Origin: an uncultured Lachnospiraceae bacterium
Lineage (GTDB): Bacteria; Bacillota; Clostridia; Lachnospirales; Lachnospiraceae
Assembly: GCA_910584115.1 (NCBI GenBank)
Contig: CAJTYN010000078.1
Location: forward strand, 1-13,327
Reading direction: 5' to 3'
Length of the DNA stretch: 13,327 nucleotides
Shown here: piece by piece, positions 6,489-13,277 of the stretch
Layout of the letters: each line of letters begins with the position of its first letter
Numbering within the stretch: the first letter of the stretch is position 1
Position numbers and translations under genes: made by a program
The notes under the pieces: model-generated
Told to the model about the DNA's origin: nothing
The model's database searches: none
What the model saw: the letters and a program-made list of their open reading frames with translations, nothing else

Positions 6489-7013
6489 TCAAGAGATCCC
6501 CAAAGCTTTTAAAGTCGTTTTATTGATCACAGTATTTGCTTTCAGACCTTTTGTCTTTTTAAATTTCTTGAGAGCATTTTTCGTCTTTTTGTTCATGATC
6601 CCGTTGGCTTTCCCACAATTGTAGCCGATCTTGTTCAATCTCTTCTGGACTTTTTTGATCGTAGCTTTTTTTGTGGGGGCCTTTGCAGCTGTGGTCTTTT
6701 TCGCAGCTGTGCTCTCAGAGGGGCTGGCAACGGCTGCACCGCCCTGGCCGCGCCCTTGGCCTTGTCCCTGGCCCTTACCATACCCAGGACAGTTATCGTT
6801 GATGCCGTCCCCATTGTTATCCACAAAATTGTCACAGATGCCGTCTCCATTGGAATCTACATAATATTGACCGCATTGGGACCCTCTGCCGCCGCCACCG
6901 CCGCAGAAACCTCTGCCGCCACCGCCGCCGCAATGGGGACCCGCTGCTGCCGGGACCGCGCTCCCGATGATCAGAGTCGCCAGTAACAATACAGATACAC
7001 TTCTTTTTTTCAT
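6489..7013 (-). CDS. Secreted Gly-rich, DxNGDG-repeat, Lys-rich peptidoglycan-binding protein
   Basis: 174-residue exported protein of mosaic build. Residues 1-24 are a signal peptide (MKKR, hydrophobic core, cleavage after PAAA). Residues 26-48 are Gly-rich with three Cys (28, 37, 47). Two calcium-loop-like DxNGDGxxD motifs follow (DSNGDGICD 53-61, DNNGDGIND 65-73), as in dockerin or thrombospondin type 3 repeats. GQGQGQGRGQ is at 81-90, and an Ala/Lys/Thr linker at 97-118. Residues 119-173 are a PG_binding_1 domain (KKVQKRLNKIGYNCGK, NGIMNKKTKNALKKF, TTLKALGI), so the protein probably sits on the cell wall. That domain is unusually basic and has Asn and Lys where Asp and Gln are usual. A GGAGGT site precedes the ATG. 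No catalytic domain is present. It is paired with the YdcF gene, 15 nt downstream. Confidence 0.9.
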   Translation of the reverse strand: MKKRSVSVLLLATLIIGSAVPAAAGPHCGGGGGRGFCGGGGGRGSQCGQYYVDSNGDGICDNFVDNNGDGINDNCPGYGKGQGQGQGRGQGGAAVASPSESTAAKKTTAAKAPTKKATIKKVQKRLNKIGYNCGKANGIMNKKTKNALKKFKKTKGLKANTVINKTTLKALGIS

Positions 7014-7046
7014 CGCAGTACCTCCAGATCCTGATACGTTGTATGT

Positions 7047-7075
7047 TTTATCTGGGAGATATCTTACATGCTCAA
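7047..7075 (-). promoter_or_regulatory. Possible promoter for the peptidoglycan-binding protein gene
   Basis: TTGAGC (7070-7075) and GATAAA (7047-7052) with a 17-nt spacer match sigma-A at four of six bases each. It lies in the 97-nt gap after the upstream kinase gene, where I see no convincing terminator. Expression could therefore come from here, from read-through, or both. Confidence 0.3.
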
Positions 7076-7112
7076 TGTGTCATTTTGATGGCATTCACGG
7101 TACGATCTCAGG

Positions 7113-8534
7113 TCATTTCACGTCTCCCGGAACGATGTAGACCACCTCTGTCCCCTGTCCATACACGCTGCGGATCGTAAGGGCGATCAGGTGTCTGTCC
7201 GCGATGCTCTTCATGATCGCAAGTCCCAGCCCGGAGCCTTGTTCTTTTGTTTTCTTTGAACGGAAGAACTTCTCGAAGATATACGCCTGTTCGTCTTCAG
7301 GGATCCCGCAGCCCTCATCTCTTATGGAGATCTTATAGCCGCCCTGCGCATCCCAGGCCCTGATCCAGATATCGCTGTCTTTTGGTGAGTATTTTACGGC
7401 ATTGTCAAGGGCGATCGTGAACATCTGCCGCAGCCGGCCGTAGTCTCCTTCCATAGGCCATTCTGCTTTTGGCCTCTCGTATCGCAGACGGATATTTTTA
7501 TCCCTGGCGATGATCCGGGTCGCCCGGAGCGCGTCATCCAATGCCATCAGCAGATCCAGCTCCGCCTTCTCTATGGGAAATTCTCTGTTCTGCAGACGGG
7601 ACAATTCCAGCATATCGTTTACCAGACGCTGCAGGGAGATGCTCTCTTTGAGGCTCTGTTCCTGGTATTCTTTAAGTTTATCACCGGATACGACCCCGTC
7701 ACAGATCGCCTCCAGGGAACTCCTGATCACGGTGACCGGTGTCCGCAGCTCATGGGAGATATTTGCGATGTAATCTTTCTGCATCTGCTCCATCGCCGCG
7801 CTCTCCTGACGGGCCGCGCTCAGCTTCTGCGCCAGGATATCCGTTTCTCTGGCCAGCACGCCGATCTCGTTCTTGTCATAGACTTCTGTCTCTACCTGGT
7901 AATTTCCCCGGGCCAGTTCCCGGGTAGCCGCGGCGATCTTCTGGATCGGCATCATAAAACGCCTGGATAGGAAGGCAGAGAGGATGCCTGACGCAGCCAA
8001 TGCAAAGAGCAGACAGCACCCCAGGATCGTGACGGAGAGAAAGAAGCTGTCCTGGTCCAGGCTCAGTGTATCACGGATCACCACCGCGGCGACGGTCTTC
8101 TCATCTTTTTGGACCGGAAATCCCAGATAGATGACCCGTTCTCCTTGTCCGCCACGTTCTCTTGACTGCTGCTCCTCCGCCGAGGCGAAGATCTTCTCGG
8201 CCATCGCGCGGATCTTCTCGGAAGGTTCTTTTCCCGGCTCTGCGTGCTCCCTGCAGAAGAGCATCCCATTTTCCCTGCTGATGATATAGGCATCCGCCAT
8301 GGAGATATCGTCCAGAAATCTCAGATATGCGCCCTTTCCTCTGTGCGGGCCTGTGGACGTCATGAAAGCATCCAGCTGGGTCTTTATCGTCCTGGCCCGT
8401 TCTTTTAACTCATCTTCCTGAAAACGGTAGTCATAAAAACGAAAAACGCTGTAAAATCCGATAAAGACGATGACCACCAAAAAAAGGGCCAGCATCGTAA
8501 AATACCCAAAGAGTTTCTTTGTGATCTTATTCAT
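7113..8534 (-). CDS. HAMP sensor histidine kinase, canonical
   Basis: 473-residue membrane histidine kinase from the ATG at 8534. TM1 is about residues 7-29, an extracytoplasmic sensor region about 35-162, TM2 about 164-188 and HAMP about 189-240 (ending GVLARETDILAQKL). The H-box NISHELRTPV has phosphoacceptor His261. The ATPase has an N-box DNAVKYS (377-383), G1 DEGCGIP, F-box FEKFFR and G2 GSGLGLAI (433-440), all intact. The frame extends upstream to a TTG at 8546, but the ATG at 8534, with GAGGT 5 nt upstream, is preferred. This ATG overlaps the response regulator stop by 8 nt (ATGAATAA), so kinase and regulator are coupled and form a cognate pair. The sensor region is short and gives no clue to the signal. 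It is the last gene of the ftsW operon. Confidence 0.93.
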   Translation of the reverse strand: MNKITKKLFGYFTMLALFLVVIVFIGFYSVFRFYDYRFQEDELKERARTIKTQLDAFMTSTGPHRGKGAYLRFLDDISMADAYIISRENGMLFCREHAEPGKEPSEKIRAMAEKIFASAEEQQSRERGGQGERVIYLGFPVQKDEKTVAAVVIRDTLSLDQDSFFLSVTILGCCLLFALAASGILSAFLSRRFMMPIQKIAAATRELARGNYQVETEVYDKNEIGVLARETDILAQKLSAARQESAAMEQMQKDYIANISHELRTPVTVIRSSLEAICDGVVSGDKLKEYQEQSLKESISLQRLVNDMLELSRLQNREFPIEKAELDLLMALDDALRATRIIARDKNIRLRYERPKAEWPMEGDYGRLRQMFTIALDNAVKYSPKDSDIWIRAWDAQGGYKISIRDEGCGIPEDEQAYIFEKFFRSKKTKEQGSGLGLAIMKSIADRHLIALTIRSVYGQGTEVVYIVPGDVK

Positions 8535-9213
8535 CACATACCTCAAACCTGTATCCCACGCCCCGGACAGTCACGATCTTCCAGTCGGGATGGCTGTGTC
8601 CGTCCAGTTTCGCGCGCATCCTCTTGATATGGGTATCGACCGTGCGCTCATCTCCGTAATGATCGTATCCCCAGACAGAATCCAGGATATGCCCTCTCGA
8701 AAATACATTTCCCGCATTTGAAGCGAGGAGGAACAAGATCTCGATCTCCTTTTTCGTAAGGTGGACTTCCCGCCCATGGACAGACACCTGGAACTTTTCC
8801 ATAGAGATTTCCAGACTTCCTTTTTTCACATGCTGCTGTCCGCCCTCTGTCAGATCCAGTCTCCGGAGGATCGCGCGCAGCCGTGCCATCACCTCGGAGG
8901 GCGAAAACGGCTTGACCACATAATCGTCGGCTCCGATGTCCAGCCCCATGATCCGCTCAAAATCCTCCCCGCGGGCGGTGATCATGATGATGGGGACCAT
9001 AGACTTCTCACGGATCTTCCGGCACACCTCAAACCCATCGATCTTCGGCATCATGACATCCAGCAGGACGGCATGATAGCTGCGTTCTTCAAATGCGTCC
9101 AGAGTCTCTTCTCCTGTCTTTGCCGTATAGACTGTATAGCCCTCCCGGACGGCATATTCTTTTAAAACATCTAGGATCTGTTCATTATCATCAGCGATCA
9201 GAAGATTTTTCAT
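8527..9213 (-). CDS. OmpR/PhoB family response regulator (partner of the downstream canonical kinase)
   Basis: 228-residue response regulator. The receiver domain (about 1-115) has acidic pair D8-D9, phosphoacceptor D52 in VLLDVMMP, T79 and K101 in VVKPF: a complete switch set. A winged-helix DNA-binding domain covers about 130-225 (LTKKEIEILFLLASN, RTVDTHIKRMRAKL, VRGVGYRFEV). The frame remains open 20 codons further upstream, but the start at 9213 is chosen because MKNLLIADDN is the family beginning and AGGAGGTG (9221-9228) lies 7 nt before it. The gene follows the other kinase after 35 nt and overlaps its own kinase by 8 nt. Targets are unknown; the ftsW context suggests cell-wall genes, which is inference. 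Confidence 0.94.
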   Translation of the reverse strand: MKNLLIADDNEQILDVLKEYAVREGYTVYTAKTGEETLDAFEERSYHAVLLDVMMPKIDGFEVCRKIREKSMVPIIMITARGEDFERIMGLDIGADDYVVKPFSPSEVMARLRAILRRLDLTEGGQQHVKKGSLEISMEKFQVSVHGREVHLTKKEIEILFLLASNAGNVFSRGHILDSVWGYDHYGDERTVDTHIKRMRAKLDGHSHPDWKIVTVRGVGYRFEVCDE

Positions 9214-9220
9214 GATCAGG

Positions 9221-9228
9221 CACCTCCT
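9221..9228 (-). promoter_or_regulatory. Ribosome binding site fixing the start of the second response regulator
   Basis: AGGAGGTG, near-perfect, is 7 nt before the ATG at 9213. It rules out the longer open frame that reaches into the end of the preceding kinase gene. Confidence 0.85.
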
Positions 9229-9248
9229 GTGTCTTTGCGTAGGGATCC

Positions 9249-10619
9249 CTAAGAGAGCGGCAGGAACAGGCACACCTCATTTCTCTTCCCGCCCTTTGAT
9301 AAAAATCTCATCTGGCCTTTATGCGCCCGGATGATCTGCCTGACCACCCGCAGACCCATCACATGGATCGACGGGTCTTCCATCCGTCCTTCCACGATCG
9401 CGGCCACCTCCGGCGGGATCCCCGGCCCGGTGTCCCAGAAGTCGACCCGGAGCCATTTTCCTTCCCTGTATACGCGTATCTGGATCAGGCTCCCCGGCGC
9501 ATAGCGGATGCTGTTTCCGATCAGATTCTGGAAGGCGCGGCAGAGCATCTCCTTATCGCCTTCGATCTGCATGTGCTCCGCGCTCTCCTTTATATCCAGA
9601 TCGATCTGGCAGTCTCCCAGGATCCCTTCGTTATAGAAGTCCGCCGCCACCTGGCGGAGAAAAGAGGCCAGGAAGAATGCTTCGATCCGCAGAGGCTGGG
9701 CGTCGTATTCCAGTTTTGACGTCAGGTTCAGGTCTTCGATCAGTTTCTTGATCTTCACGCTCTGCAGACGGATGGCCCCCGCCGCCCTGCGCCCTTTTTC
9801 ATCCAGATCCGCGCTGCGCGCCAGACTGTCCGCATAGCCCAGGATGAGGGAGAGCGGCGTGCGGATATCGTGGGAGACTCCCGCGATCCATTCCGTCCGC
9901 GCCTGGTCGCGCCTGGCCAGCCGGCTGTTCTGCTGTTCTAAGATCCGGGAGGTCTGATTCAGTCTGCGGGAGAGTTCATCCGTGATCCCTTTTTCCGGCA
10001 GGTCGATCGTCTCTTTCTCGGACAAGTGCTGGATCCCCTGAGCGATCGGGCGCAGGGAGCGGTAAAAACGATAGCCGAAAAACAGCGCCAGACAAAAGAT
10101 CAGGACCAGGTTTAAGATCACCATGGAAAGGAAGATCTCCGGCACATGTGCGATCAGTCGGAGCGAATATTCCATATTAAAGCGGGCGATGCTGCCCTTC
10201 TCCCTGCCCAGCACCAGCACATCATCCCCGCAGATCCATGTGAAGACCGGATAATCTTTCAGATACCATTTACTGAGCACCGACATATCCGCCATGGTAT
10301 ATCTGCGCGGGATCTCCGGCGGAAGGCGGTACGTCCAGCCCAGCGTCCCGTCATCTTTCACCAGCATGCCCCAGGAAAACGGGAGCTGCGCGAGCTTCCG
10401 GTAACCGGCCGGACTCATCTGATAACCGCCGCCTGCCTGCGTCCGGGACAATTCCTGCGCCACCCCCTCGATCTGCCGCCGTGTGGCTACATTCTGTTCC
10501 CCGCGCATCGTCCACCAGCCCCAGACAGAGAACAGGACGAGATTGAACAGCAGGACGAACAGGGTGAGCAGCGCCGCGGTCAGCACATATCTGCGGATGA
10601 TCTTGAAGAGGCTCTTCAT
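9249..10619 (-). CDS. Sensor histidine kinase with shortened ATP lid
   Basis: 456-residue membrane histidine kinase from the ATG at 10619. TM1 is about residues 12-36, an extracytoplasmic region about 37-158 containing PFSWGMLVKDDGTLGW, TM2 about 161-184. The H-box GVSHDIRTPLSLILGY has phosphoacceptor His250. The ATPase has N-box NLIGNSIRYAP with Asn369 and G1 DTGPGIP (396-402). No F-box follows and the lid is only about 16 residues long; the usual GxGLGL is replaced by HVMGLRVVRQI (419-429). This pattern exists in a subgroup of Clostridia kinases as far as I recall, so the protein may still be active. The ATG overlaps the regulator stop as ATGA (10616-10619), with AGAGGGA just upstream; the longer frame to 10679 lacks such support. 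It pairs with the upstream regulator. Confidence 0.92.
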   Translation of the reverse strand: MKSLFKIIRRYVLTAALLTLFVLLFNLVLFSVWGWWTMRGEQNVATRRQIEGVAQELSRTQAGGGYQMSPAGYRKLAQLPFSWGMLVKDDGTLGWTYRLPPEIPRRYTMADMSVLSKWYLKDYPVFTWICGDDVLVLGREKGSIARFNMEYSLRLIAHVPEIFLSMVILNLVLIFCLALFFGYRFYRSLRPIAQGIQHLSEKETIDLPEKGITDELSRRLNQTSRILEQQNSRLARRDQARTEWIAGVSHDIRTPLSLILGYADSLARSADLDEKGRRAAGAIRLQSVKIKKLIEDLNLTSKLEYDAQPLRIEAFFLASFLRQVAADFYNEGILGDCQIDLDIKESAEHMQIEGDKEMLCRAFQNLIGNSIRYAPGSLIQIRVYREGKWLRVDFWDTGPGIPPEVAAIVEGRMEDPSIHVMGLRVVRQIIRAHKGQMRFLSKGGKRNEVCLFLPLS

Positions 10620-11338
10620 CGTCCCTCTCTTCCCCCGGCCTCCAGGCGATACCCTAAACCCCGGGCCGTCCGGATCCACTGCGGATGCGACGGATCCTCC
10701 TCGATCTTCTCCCGCAGCCTGCGGATATGGACCATCAATGTATTTTCATATCCATAATAGTCATCATCCCAGACCGCCCTGCACAGAGCGTCAAACGTGA
10801 CGATGTTCCCCCTGTTCTCCCATAATTTCCTGAACAAGAGCAGCTCCTTGGCTGTGAGCCTCACCTGCTGCCCGTTCCTGTCGACGACGGCATTGCGCAG
10901 ATCCACCCGGTACTGTCCGATCCTGGCTGTCTGTTCCTTCTGGGCCTGCAGGATGGGGGCCAGGTAGACCCTCTTTAAGACCGCCTGTATGCGCAGGAGC
11001 AGCTCCTGGGGCAGGAATGGCTTCGTGATATAATCATCCGCGCCCAGACCTAAGCCCCGCAGCCGGTCGTTATCCTCATCTTTCGCGGAGAGGAACAGGA
11101 TCGGGACCCCCGTATCCGCCCGAAACTCCTGGAAAAGCGAAAAACCATCCCCATCCGGCAGCATCACATCCAAGAGCACCAGATCCGGCTCCCGCTGCCC
11201 GAACAGCAGCCGGGCGCCCTCGCAGGAATACGCCTGACGCAGCTTCAGATACCCTTCCCGTTCCAGGAGTTCCCGCAGCATCTCCTGCAGCTCGCGGTTA
11301 TCATCCACCAACAGGATATCACACGCATATAGATCCAT
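10616..11338 (-). CDS. OmpR/PhoB family response regulator directly downstream of ftsW
   Basis: 240-residue response regulator. Receiver: D12-D13, phosphoacceptor D57 in LVLLDVMLP, S84 and K106 in ITKPF. Winged helix: LTAKELLLFRKLWEN, then NTLMVHIRRLREKI and ARGLGYRLEA at the end. All switch residues are present. Three in-frame ATGs exist: 11356, 11344 and 11338. The last is chosen because AAAGGGG (11345-11351) is 6 nt upstream and the receiver begins at once with MDLYACDILLVDDN. The ATG at 11356 overlaps the ftsW stop as TGATG and could be used by re-initiation, adding MGKGME. The gene overlaps its kinase by 4 nt. Tight linkage to ftsW suggests co-expression with septal wall synthesis. Confidence 0.93.
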   Translation of the reverse strand: MDLYACDILLVDDNRELQEMLRELLEREGYLKLRQAYSCEGARLLFGQREPDLVLLDVMLPDGDGFSLFQEFRADTGVPILFLSAKDEDNDRLRGLGLGADDYITKPFLPQELLLRIQAVLKRVYLAPILQAQKEQTARIGQYRVDLRNAVVDRNGQQVRLTAKELLLFRKLWENRGNIVTFDALCRAVWDDDYYGYENTLMVHIRRLREKIEEDPSHPQWIRTARGLGYRLEAGGREGR

Positions 11339-11344
11339 CTCCAT

Positions 11345-11351
11345 CCCCTTT
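11345..11351 (-). promoter_or_regulatory. Ribosome binding site deciding among three ATGs of the first response regulator
   Basis: AAAGGGG stands 6 nt before the ATG at 11338, directly against the ATG at 11344, and inside the frame of the ATG at 11356. Spacing favours 11338; 11356 has no ribosome site and would depend on coupling to the ftsW stop. Confidence 0.6.
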
Positions 11352-11355
11352 CCCA

Positions 11356-12525
11356 TCAGCCCGCATTTTCCTCGAACCGGATCCGCCTGGCTACGCTCAG
11401 CGCGATCCCCATCTCACTCATCAAAAAAAGGATCGATGTCCCTCCATAGCTGAAAAAAGGCAACGTGATCCCTGTTGTGGGGATCAGGTTCGTGACCACA
11501 CAGACATTTAAGACCACCTGGAGGGCGATATGGGCAAAGATCCCGCTCACCAGCAGGGAACCGAACATATCCGGCGCATTCTGGGCGATGAAGATCAGCC
11601 GGTAGAGCAGATAGCCGAACAGGAGCAGGATCACCGAAGCCCCGAAGATCCCCAGTTCTTCACAGATGACCGAGAAGATCATGTCGTTCTGCGCCTCTGG
11701 GATCCAGCCTAACTTCTGCGCGCTGTTGCCCAGTCCTTTTCCAAAGAATCCTCCGGACCCGACCGCATACAGCGCCTGCATGATCTGATACCCCCCGGAC
11801 GCGGAATATTCCTCCGGGCGGAGCCATGTGAGCAGCCTGCGGACGCGGAAATTGCTGCTGGTATCGATGTTCGCCGCCAGGAGCATCACACCTGCCACAG
11901 CCACGGCCACCAGAACGACCGCCCCAACCACGAACGGCCTGGTCTTCGGATGGGCGATGAAGATCAGCACACTCATGATCCCCCAGATGATGATCGCCGT
12001 ACTCAAGTTTTCCGTAAAGACAAACGTCACCAGACCCAGCATCCCGCCCATCCCGGCCAATATGCCCATCCCCTTCGGGCTCTCCGCGTTTTTTCCCATC
12101 TTGACCACCAGATAGGAGATCGACACGATCGCCGCGATCTTCGCGATCTCCGAGGGCTGGAACTGTATGCCCAGCTTCAGCCACCGCCTGGCCCCGTTGA
12201 CCTCCACACCCAGCGGCGTCTTCACCAGGATCATCAGCACCATGGCCACCAGATAGATCAAAAACGGGATCTTATCCAGCAGATGGTAATCCAGCCGGGA
12301 GACGGCCAGCGCCAGCAGGACGCTGCCCGTGCTGATCAGTGCCTGTTTCCCGAAATAGAACATATCGTCCCCATGATGGAGCTGGGCCACATAGGAACTG
12401 GTACTATAGAGCATGATCAGCCCAAATACGATCAGAAGGATGATCACGGCGACCAGACTGTAATCATAATAGACTTCCCTGTTCCGGGACCGGGGGATCG
12501 TTTTCTTCGCACCAATACTCAACAT
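11356..12525 (-). CDS. ftsW: FtsW/SpoVE-type SEDS peptidoglycan glycosyltransferase
   Basis: 389-residue polytopic membrane protein of the SEDS family, which polymerises lipid II into glycan strands together with a class B penicillin-binding protein. Signatures: NGARRWLKLG (110-119), QPSEIAKIA (123-131), GKGLGNSAQKLGWIPEAQND with the likely catalytic Asp281 before MIFSVICEELG, and PTTGITLPFFSYGGTS (349-364). About ten hydrophobic segments are visible. The NGARRW motif favours FtsW/SpoVE over RodA, but RodA or a second SEDS paralogue cannot be excluded. Start: ATG 12525 with AAGGGGAG (12534-12541) 8 nt upstream; a GTG at 12534 sits directly on that site and is less likely. The stop overlaps a possible start of the response regulator (TGATG). 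No partner PBP gene lies beside it, unlike typical division clusters. Confidence 0.92.
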   Translation of the reverse strand: MLSIGAKKTIPRSRNREVYYDYSLVAVIILLIVFGLIMLYSTSSYVAQLHHGDDMFYFGKQALISTGSVLLALAVSRLDYHLLDKIPFLIYLVAMVLMILVKTPLGVEVNGARRWLKLGIQFQPSEIAKIAAIVSISYLVVKMGKNAESPKGMGILAGMGGMLGLVTFVFTENLSTAIIIWGIMSVLIFIAHPKTRPFVVGAVVLVAVAVAGVMLLAANIDTSSNFRVRRLLTWLRPEEYSASGGYQIMQALYAVGSGGFFGKGLGNSAQKLGWIPEAQNDMIFSVICEELGIFGASVILLLFGYLLYRLIFIAQNAPDMFGSLLVSGIFAHIALQVVLNVCVVTNLIPTTGITLPFFSYGGTSILFLMSEMGIALSVARRIRFEENAG

Positions 12526-12533
12526 CCTCGACA

Positions 12534-12541
12534 CTCCCCTT
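12534..12541 (-). promoter_or_regulatory. Ribosome binding site of ftsW, decides ATG over GTG
   Basis: AAGGGGAG is 8 nt before the ATG at 12525. The GTG three codons upstream overlaps the site itself, so it is unlikely to be the start. Confidence 0.7.
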
Positions 12542-12632
12542 AAAGTTAGTTATCCTAGAGCGTATTCAAAGATCCACCCATGCCGTCCACACGGTGAACA
12601 TAAAGCGGTCTTCAAACACCTTCCGGTCTTTC

Positions 12633-12638
12633 ATTATA
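12633..12638 (-). promoter_or_regulatory. Extended -10 promoter of the ftsW operon
   Basis: TATAAT on the minus strand is preceded by TG and one base (TGTTATAAT), an extended -10. No good -35 is visible at 16-18 nt. Initiation would be near 12626, giving a leader of about 100 nt before the ftsW ATG. I recognise no known RNA element in the leader. Confidence 0.6.
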
Positions 12639-12640
12639 AC

Positions 12641-12668
12641 ACACTTCTCCCGCCAGGAACATAGGATA
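12641..12668 (+). promoter_or_regulatory. Possible sporulation (sigma-K-like) promoter of the cotJ operon
   Basis: An AC (12641-12642), a 17-nt spacer and CATAGGATA (12660-12668) match the sigma-K pattern AC/CATAnnnTA. The overlapping GATACTAAT only poorly matches a sigma-E -10. No sigma-A promoter is seen. It lies about 50 nt before cotJA and next to the divergent ftsW promoter. The motif is short, so chance is possible. Confidence 0.35.
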
Positions 12669-12715
12669 CTAATGTAATAAACAAAAAATATCTCAATGCG
12701 ATCGAAAGGAGCATC

Positions 12716-12982
12716 ATGGATAGATATGCAATGAACCGCTGCGCGCGCCAGCCCCAGTGCCCGACGCCTCCACAGCCCAAACAGCAATGCGCCCCGGCGC
12801 CCTGCAAAGAGGAGGACGGCTCTATATACAAAGGACTGGATACCCTCCCCCTCGCCATGGGCTATGTCCCCTGTCAGAAAAAATTTAAGTCCACCTTTGA
12901 TCTGTGCAAAGCCCTCCAGATCGGGACCATCTTCCCAGAACTGTGCAAACCTTTCTGCGGCCAGAGGAGGTGCTGTCGATGA
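12716..12982 (+). CDS. cotJA: Spore coat associated protein CotJA, cysteine-rich variant
   Basis: 88-residue spore coat protein. The C-terminal half carries the CotJA pattern LPLAMGYVPCQ, then ALQIGTIFPELCKPF (66-80), and the next two genes are cotJB and cotJC, which makes the assignment firm. The N-terminal half (residues 9-30) is Pro/Gln/Cys-rich and poorly conserved. Ten of 88 residues are cysteine (9, 15, 25, 30, 53, 64, 77, 81, 86, 87), including one where YVPW is common, so disulfide cross-linking in the coat is plausible. AAAGGAG lies 4 nt before the ATG. The stop overlaps cotJB as ATGA (12979-12982). The operon is made in the mother cell during sporulation in Bacillus; a similar timing is expected here. 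Confidence 0.9.
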   Translation: MDRYAMNRCARQPQCPTPPQPKQQCAPAPCKEEDGSIYKGLDTLPLAMGYVPCQKKFKSTFDLCKALQIGTIFPELCKPFCGQRRCCR

Positions 12983-13275
12983 GCCACAACCATAATGGAA
13001 CGCCAAACTGCCCCCCGAAGGAAAAACTCATGCAGATGCTGAATGAATACAGCTTCGCCATCAGTGATATCCTGCTGTACCTGGATACCCACCCCAACTG
13101 CGAAAAAGGGATGGAATATTACCGCGAGAATATCAAAAAGCGCAGAGAACTGCTGGCCTTGTACGCCCAAAATTACGGCCCGCTCACCATCGACACCGCG
13201 GACGACTGTGCCAGCAGGTCCTGGGAATGGGTGCTGCAGCCCTTCCCCTGGGAAAATAAAGGAGGTTGTAGATAA
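12979..13275 (+). CDS. cotJB: Spore coat protein CotJB
   Basis: 98-residue spore coat protein. The family motifs MLNEYSFAISDILLYLDTHP (19-38), the YYRENIKKRRELLALY helix with YGPLT after it, and the ending WEWVLQPFPWE are all present. It works with CotJA and CotJC in the coat of the forming spore; its biochemical role is not known. The start at 12979 has AGAGGAGGTG just upstream and overlaps the cotJA stop by 4 nt, so the two are translationally coupled. An in-frame ATG 25 codons earlier lies inside cotJA and is rejected. It ends 2 nt before cotJC. Cys11, Cys41, Cys77 and Cys97 are present. Confidence 0.93.
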   Translation: MSHNHNGTPNCPPKEKLMQMLNEYSFAISDILLYLDTHPNCEKGMEYYRENIKKRRELLALYAQNYGPLTIDTADDCASRSWEWVLQPFPWENKGGCR

Positions 13276-13277
13276 TC

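Noticed and set aside
9214..9273. Longer N-terminus of the second response regulator
   Set aside because: The extra 20 residues are not part of any receiver domain, overlap the upstream kinase stop, and a near-perfect ribosome site points to the ATG at 9213.
10146..10757. Plus-strand open frame of 203 codons opposite the kinase with the short ATP lid
   Set aside because: It is antisense to a kinase and regulator with complete motifs, and no ribosome site or fold is seen.
11950..12543. Plus-strand open frame of 197 codons opposite ftsW
   Set aside because: Its His/Asp/Gln-rich translation is typical of an antisense shadow of a membrane protein; ftsW motifs on the other strand are clear.
12566..12601. 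Eleven-codon peptide with two Trp (MFTVWTAWVDL) in the ftsW leader, considered as an attenuator peptide
   Set aside because: No ribosome site at proper spacing and no terminator/antiterminator hairpins follow it; the downstream gene has no link to tryptophan.
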